Shown here in pieces: positions 62,249 to 64,000 of a stretch of DNA of 64,000 nt (the stretch's first letter is position 1; every line of letters begins with the position of its first letter). The notes below the pieces were generated by a model that ran no database searches, was not told the origin of the DNA, and saw nothing but the letters and a program-made list of their open reading frames with translations. The position numbers and the translations under genes were made by a program. This stretch comes from Oribacterium sp. P6A1 (GTDB lineage: Bacteria; Bacillota; Clostridia; Lachnospirales; Lachnospiraceae), in NCBI RefSeq assembly GCF_000702885.1, contig NZ_JNKO01000006.1, forward strand, positions 141,922 through 205,921, in the 5' to 3' direction.

Positions 62249-63916
62249 ATGACAAAAACTGATCTTATTGGACAACTTCAGATGCGGTTAAAGGCTGCGT
62301 TAACAAAGATATCTGATTTCGAGTCAGGGGAAATATACCAGACTATGAAAGAAGAACATAGAAAGGCTAACCGTGCTTTTCAAAGAACTATAGACCAGAA
62401 AAATGCCCGTATCCAGGAACTTACACATATCAATGAAAAGATATGGAAATGGTGTCAGGAAGTCTGTGAAGATCAGGAAAAAGATCATAAGGCAAAGACC
62501 AAGGAGCTCATACGTCGTATCCATCAGATTTATGAGCTCTATCTTGGTGCACTCAAAAAGAATGATGAGTTAAAAGAAAAAAACAGTGAACTTCGACAGG
62601 CTAACTATGCATTAGCGTCTGAACTTGAAGATGAGCGTGAGAAAAACAAAAAACTGATAGCGCAAATAAACCGGGATTATGAGAATTCTTCAAAACCCTC
62701 TTCACAGTCTGTTAATCATAAAAAGATCACAAATAATCGTGAGAAAACCGGTCGTAAACCCGGAGCTCAGCCTGGTCATCAAGGTCATGGACGCAGAAAA
62801 CTAGCACCAACAAGCAAGATATTTCTCCCTGCCTCATCCGAGATCTTAAATGATCCCGATTACAAGGAAACAAACAAGGAAGTTGTGAAACAGCTGGTTA
62901 ATATCAGGCTTGTACTTGAGGTGGTTGAATATCGCGCAAAAGTCTATAGAAATTCAAGGACGGGCGAGAAATACCATGCTCCGTTTCCTAAAGGTGTCGT
63001 TGATGATGTCAACTATGGAGGAAGTATCAAAGCATTCCTTTATCTCTTGAATAATGATTGTAATGTCTCTATTGATAAAAGCAGCCGTTTTCTGGCAGAA
63101 CTCACCAACAATCAATTAAATATCTCGAAGGGTATGATCAATAAACTCGGAAAAGAGTTTGCTGAAAAAACCGAAGAAGAGCGAACTGAAACCTTTAAAG
63201 AGATGCTTCTTATGCCTGTCATGCATACGGACTGCACAAATGCTCGCTATAACGGTAAAAGTGCATATGTATTCATCAATGTTGCGCCTGATGGAACAGC
63301 GCTTTATTTTGCGCGCAAAAAAAAGGGACACGAAGGCGTAAAAGGTACAGTGACAGAATACTATAATGGCATACTGGTACATGATCATGAATCCACTTTC
63401 TATAACTATGGTTCAGAACACCAAGAATGTCTGGCTCATATCCTCCGGTATCTGAAAGATGGAATGGAGATGGAACCAGAGAAAACCTGGCACAGATCAA
63501 TGAGAGAACTTCTCCGGGAAATGATCCATTATCGTAATGAACACGAATCAGATATGGATTCGGAGGTTGTTGCCGATTTCGAGACAAGGTATATGAAAGT
63601 GCTGGAAACAGCCAGAGATGAATATGAGTATGTGCCTCCGAGTAAATACTACAAAGATGGGTATAACCTATATTTGAGAATGAGAAAACATTCCAAAGAA
63701 CATCTTCTGTTTCTTCATAATGTCAATGTACCGAGCACAAACAACATAGCGGAGCGCTTTCTACGTGGCTACAAGCGCAAACAAGGGCAGGTGATGTCTT
63801 TCAGATGCTTTGATACAATAACGCATCATTGTGAAGGCAAGAGCGTGCTTGTTAAGATACGGCAAAATGAAGGAGCCAATGTGTTTGATGAAGTGACACA
63901 AAGATTTGACTCATAG
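62249..63916 (+). CDS. IS66-family transposase
   Basis: 555 residues from the ATG at 62249 (a TTG at 62243 overlaps the previous stop). The N-terminus is coiled coil; then SSKPSSQSVNHKK and GRKPGAQPGHQGHGRR mark the IS66 family. The DDE core has Asp in MHTDCTNARYNG, Asp in ILVHDHESTF and Glu in STNNIAERFLRGYKRKQ. The frame is intact. Confidence 0.92.
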   Translation: MTKTDLIGQLQMRLKAALTKISDFESGEIYQTMKEEHRKANRAFQRTIDQKNARIQELTHINEKIWKWCQEVCEDQEKDHKAKTKELIRRIHQIYELYLGALKKNDELKEKNSELRQANYALASELEDEREKNKKLIAQINRDYENSSKPSSQSVNHKKITNNREKTGRKPGAQPGHQGHGRRKLAPTSKIFLPASSEILNDPDYKETNKEVVKQLVNIRLVLEVVEYRAKVYRNSRTGEKYHAPFPKGVVDDVNYGGSIKAFLYLLNNDCNVSIDKSSRFLAELTNNQLNISKGMINKLGKEFAEKTEEERTETFKEMLLMPVMHTDCTNARYNGKSAYVFINVAPDGTALYFARKKKGHEGVKGTVTEYYNGILVHDHESTFYNYGSEHQECLAHILRYLKDGMEMEPEKTWHRSMRELLREMIHYRNEHESDMDSEVVADFETRYMKVLETARDEYEYVPPSKYYKDGYNLYLRMRKHSKEHLLFLHNVNVPSTNNIAERFLRGYKRKQGQVMSFRCFDTITHHCEGKSVLVKIRQNEGANVFDEVTQRFDS

Positions 63917-64000
63917 TTGGCAGAACAGCCGACCCGTTATTACTGAGACTCAGTTTAACGGATCGGCTGTTTTACTACAAGTTCACCTGTGAACAGTAAC
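63917..64000 (+). repeat. Right end of the IS66-type element with terminator-like hairpin
   Basis: AACAGCCGA and TCGGCTGTT with inner CCGTT/AACGG pair around a short loop and run into TTTACT, followed by the terminal repeat TGTGAACAGTAAC that ends the window. Confidence 0.75.

Larger units (their letters stand above)
61731..64000 (+). mobile_element. IS66-type insertion sequence with matching 13-bp ends
   Basis: GTTACTGTTCACA at 61731-61743 is the exact inverse of TGTGAACAGTAAC at 63988-64000, the last bases of the window, and the IS66-type transposase lies between. tnpA/tnpB of classic IS66 are absent, as in the ISBst12-like subgroup; instead there is a 67-residue coiled-coil frame. The right flank is outside the window, so the target duplication cannot be tested. 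Confidence 0.82.

Overview
The window reads as one large motility and chemotaxis locus from a Gram-positive anaerobe of the Lachnospiraceae type (Butyrivibrio, Pseudobutyrivibrio or Roseburia-like). This placement is an inference from gene families: FliY with a CheC core, CheC/CheD/CheV, FliW-CsrA, an YlqG/YlqH-like (FliK-like/FlhX) pair, LicD proteins and choline-binding-type wall repeats. No rRNA or tRNA gene was seen.

Layout. 1-14195 (+) is a flagellar structural and export operon: motA (3' end only), motB, fliM, cheY, flgC, fliY, fliO, fliP, fliQ, fliR, flhB, flhA, fliA, two flgF/flgG-type rod genes, cheC and cheD. cheV follows, then an exported wall-repeat protein and a ComFB-domain protein (14223-16936). 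A terminator and a sigma-28-type promoter precede fliD, fliS and a fliT-like gene (17103-19616), followed by a degenerate nucleotidyltransferase-like protein (19792-21675). On the minus strand, 21796-27038 holds flgM, flgN, flgK, flgL, fliW and csrA. From 27434 (+) come a FliK-like protein, an FlhB C-domain-like protein (FlhX), two paralogous membrane-anchored wall-repeat proteins, a soluble-type lytic transglycosylase, a PilZ protein, a SunS-like glycosyltransferase with helical repeats, a 517-aa protein I do not recognise, and the flagellin gene.

On the minus strand, 37656-43321 is a glycosylation cluster (LicD fusion, two CgeB/DUF3880-like transferases, one GT2), most simply a flagellin glycan island. 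A membrane C39-like cysteine protein, an IS3-family element (about 45042-47040), and cheB, cheR, cheW, cheA and a solitary flgB follow. 52725-57241 has a large chemoreceptor, an SH3-like membrane protein and a very small soluble receptor. The right end carries a 2-hydroxycarboxylate (CitS-type) transporter behind a terminator-containing leader, a repeat-rich gap, an unknown membrane protein, an M14 carboxypeptidase and an IS66-type element whose matching terminal repeats lie at 61731 and 64000.

How it works together. FliA and FlgM imply a sigma-28 checkpoint, and five motifs near GCCGATAT plus two weaker ones sit upstream of fliD, flgK, flgM, the fliK-like gene, flagellin, the large receptor and the glycosylation genes. 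FliW-CsrA, with two GGA motifs in the flagellin leader, implies translational control of flagellin. Most unusual are: tandem CheY-docking-like peptides inside the FliY linker; the wall-binding/transglycosylase/PilZ/unknown cassette inside the flagellar gene set; a CheC with one degenerate active site; a nucleotidyltransferase-like protein lacking its metal motif; and several large palindromic or repeated intergenic elements.
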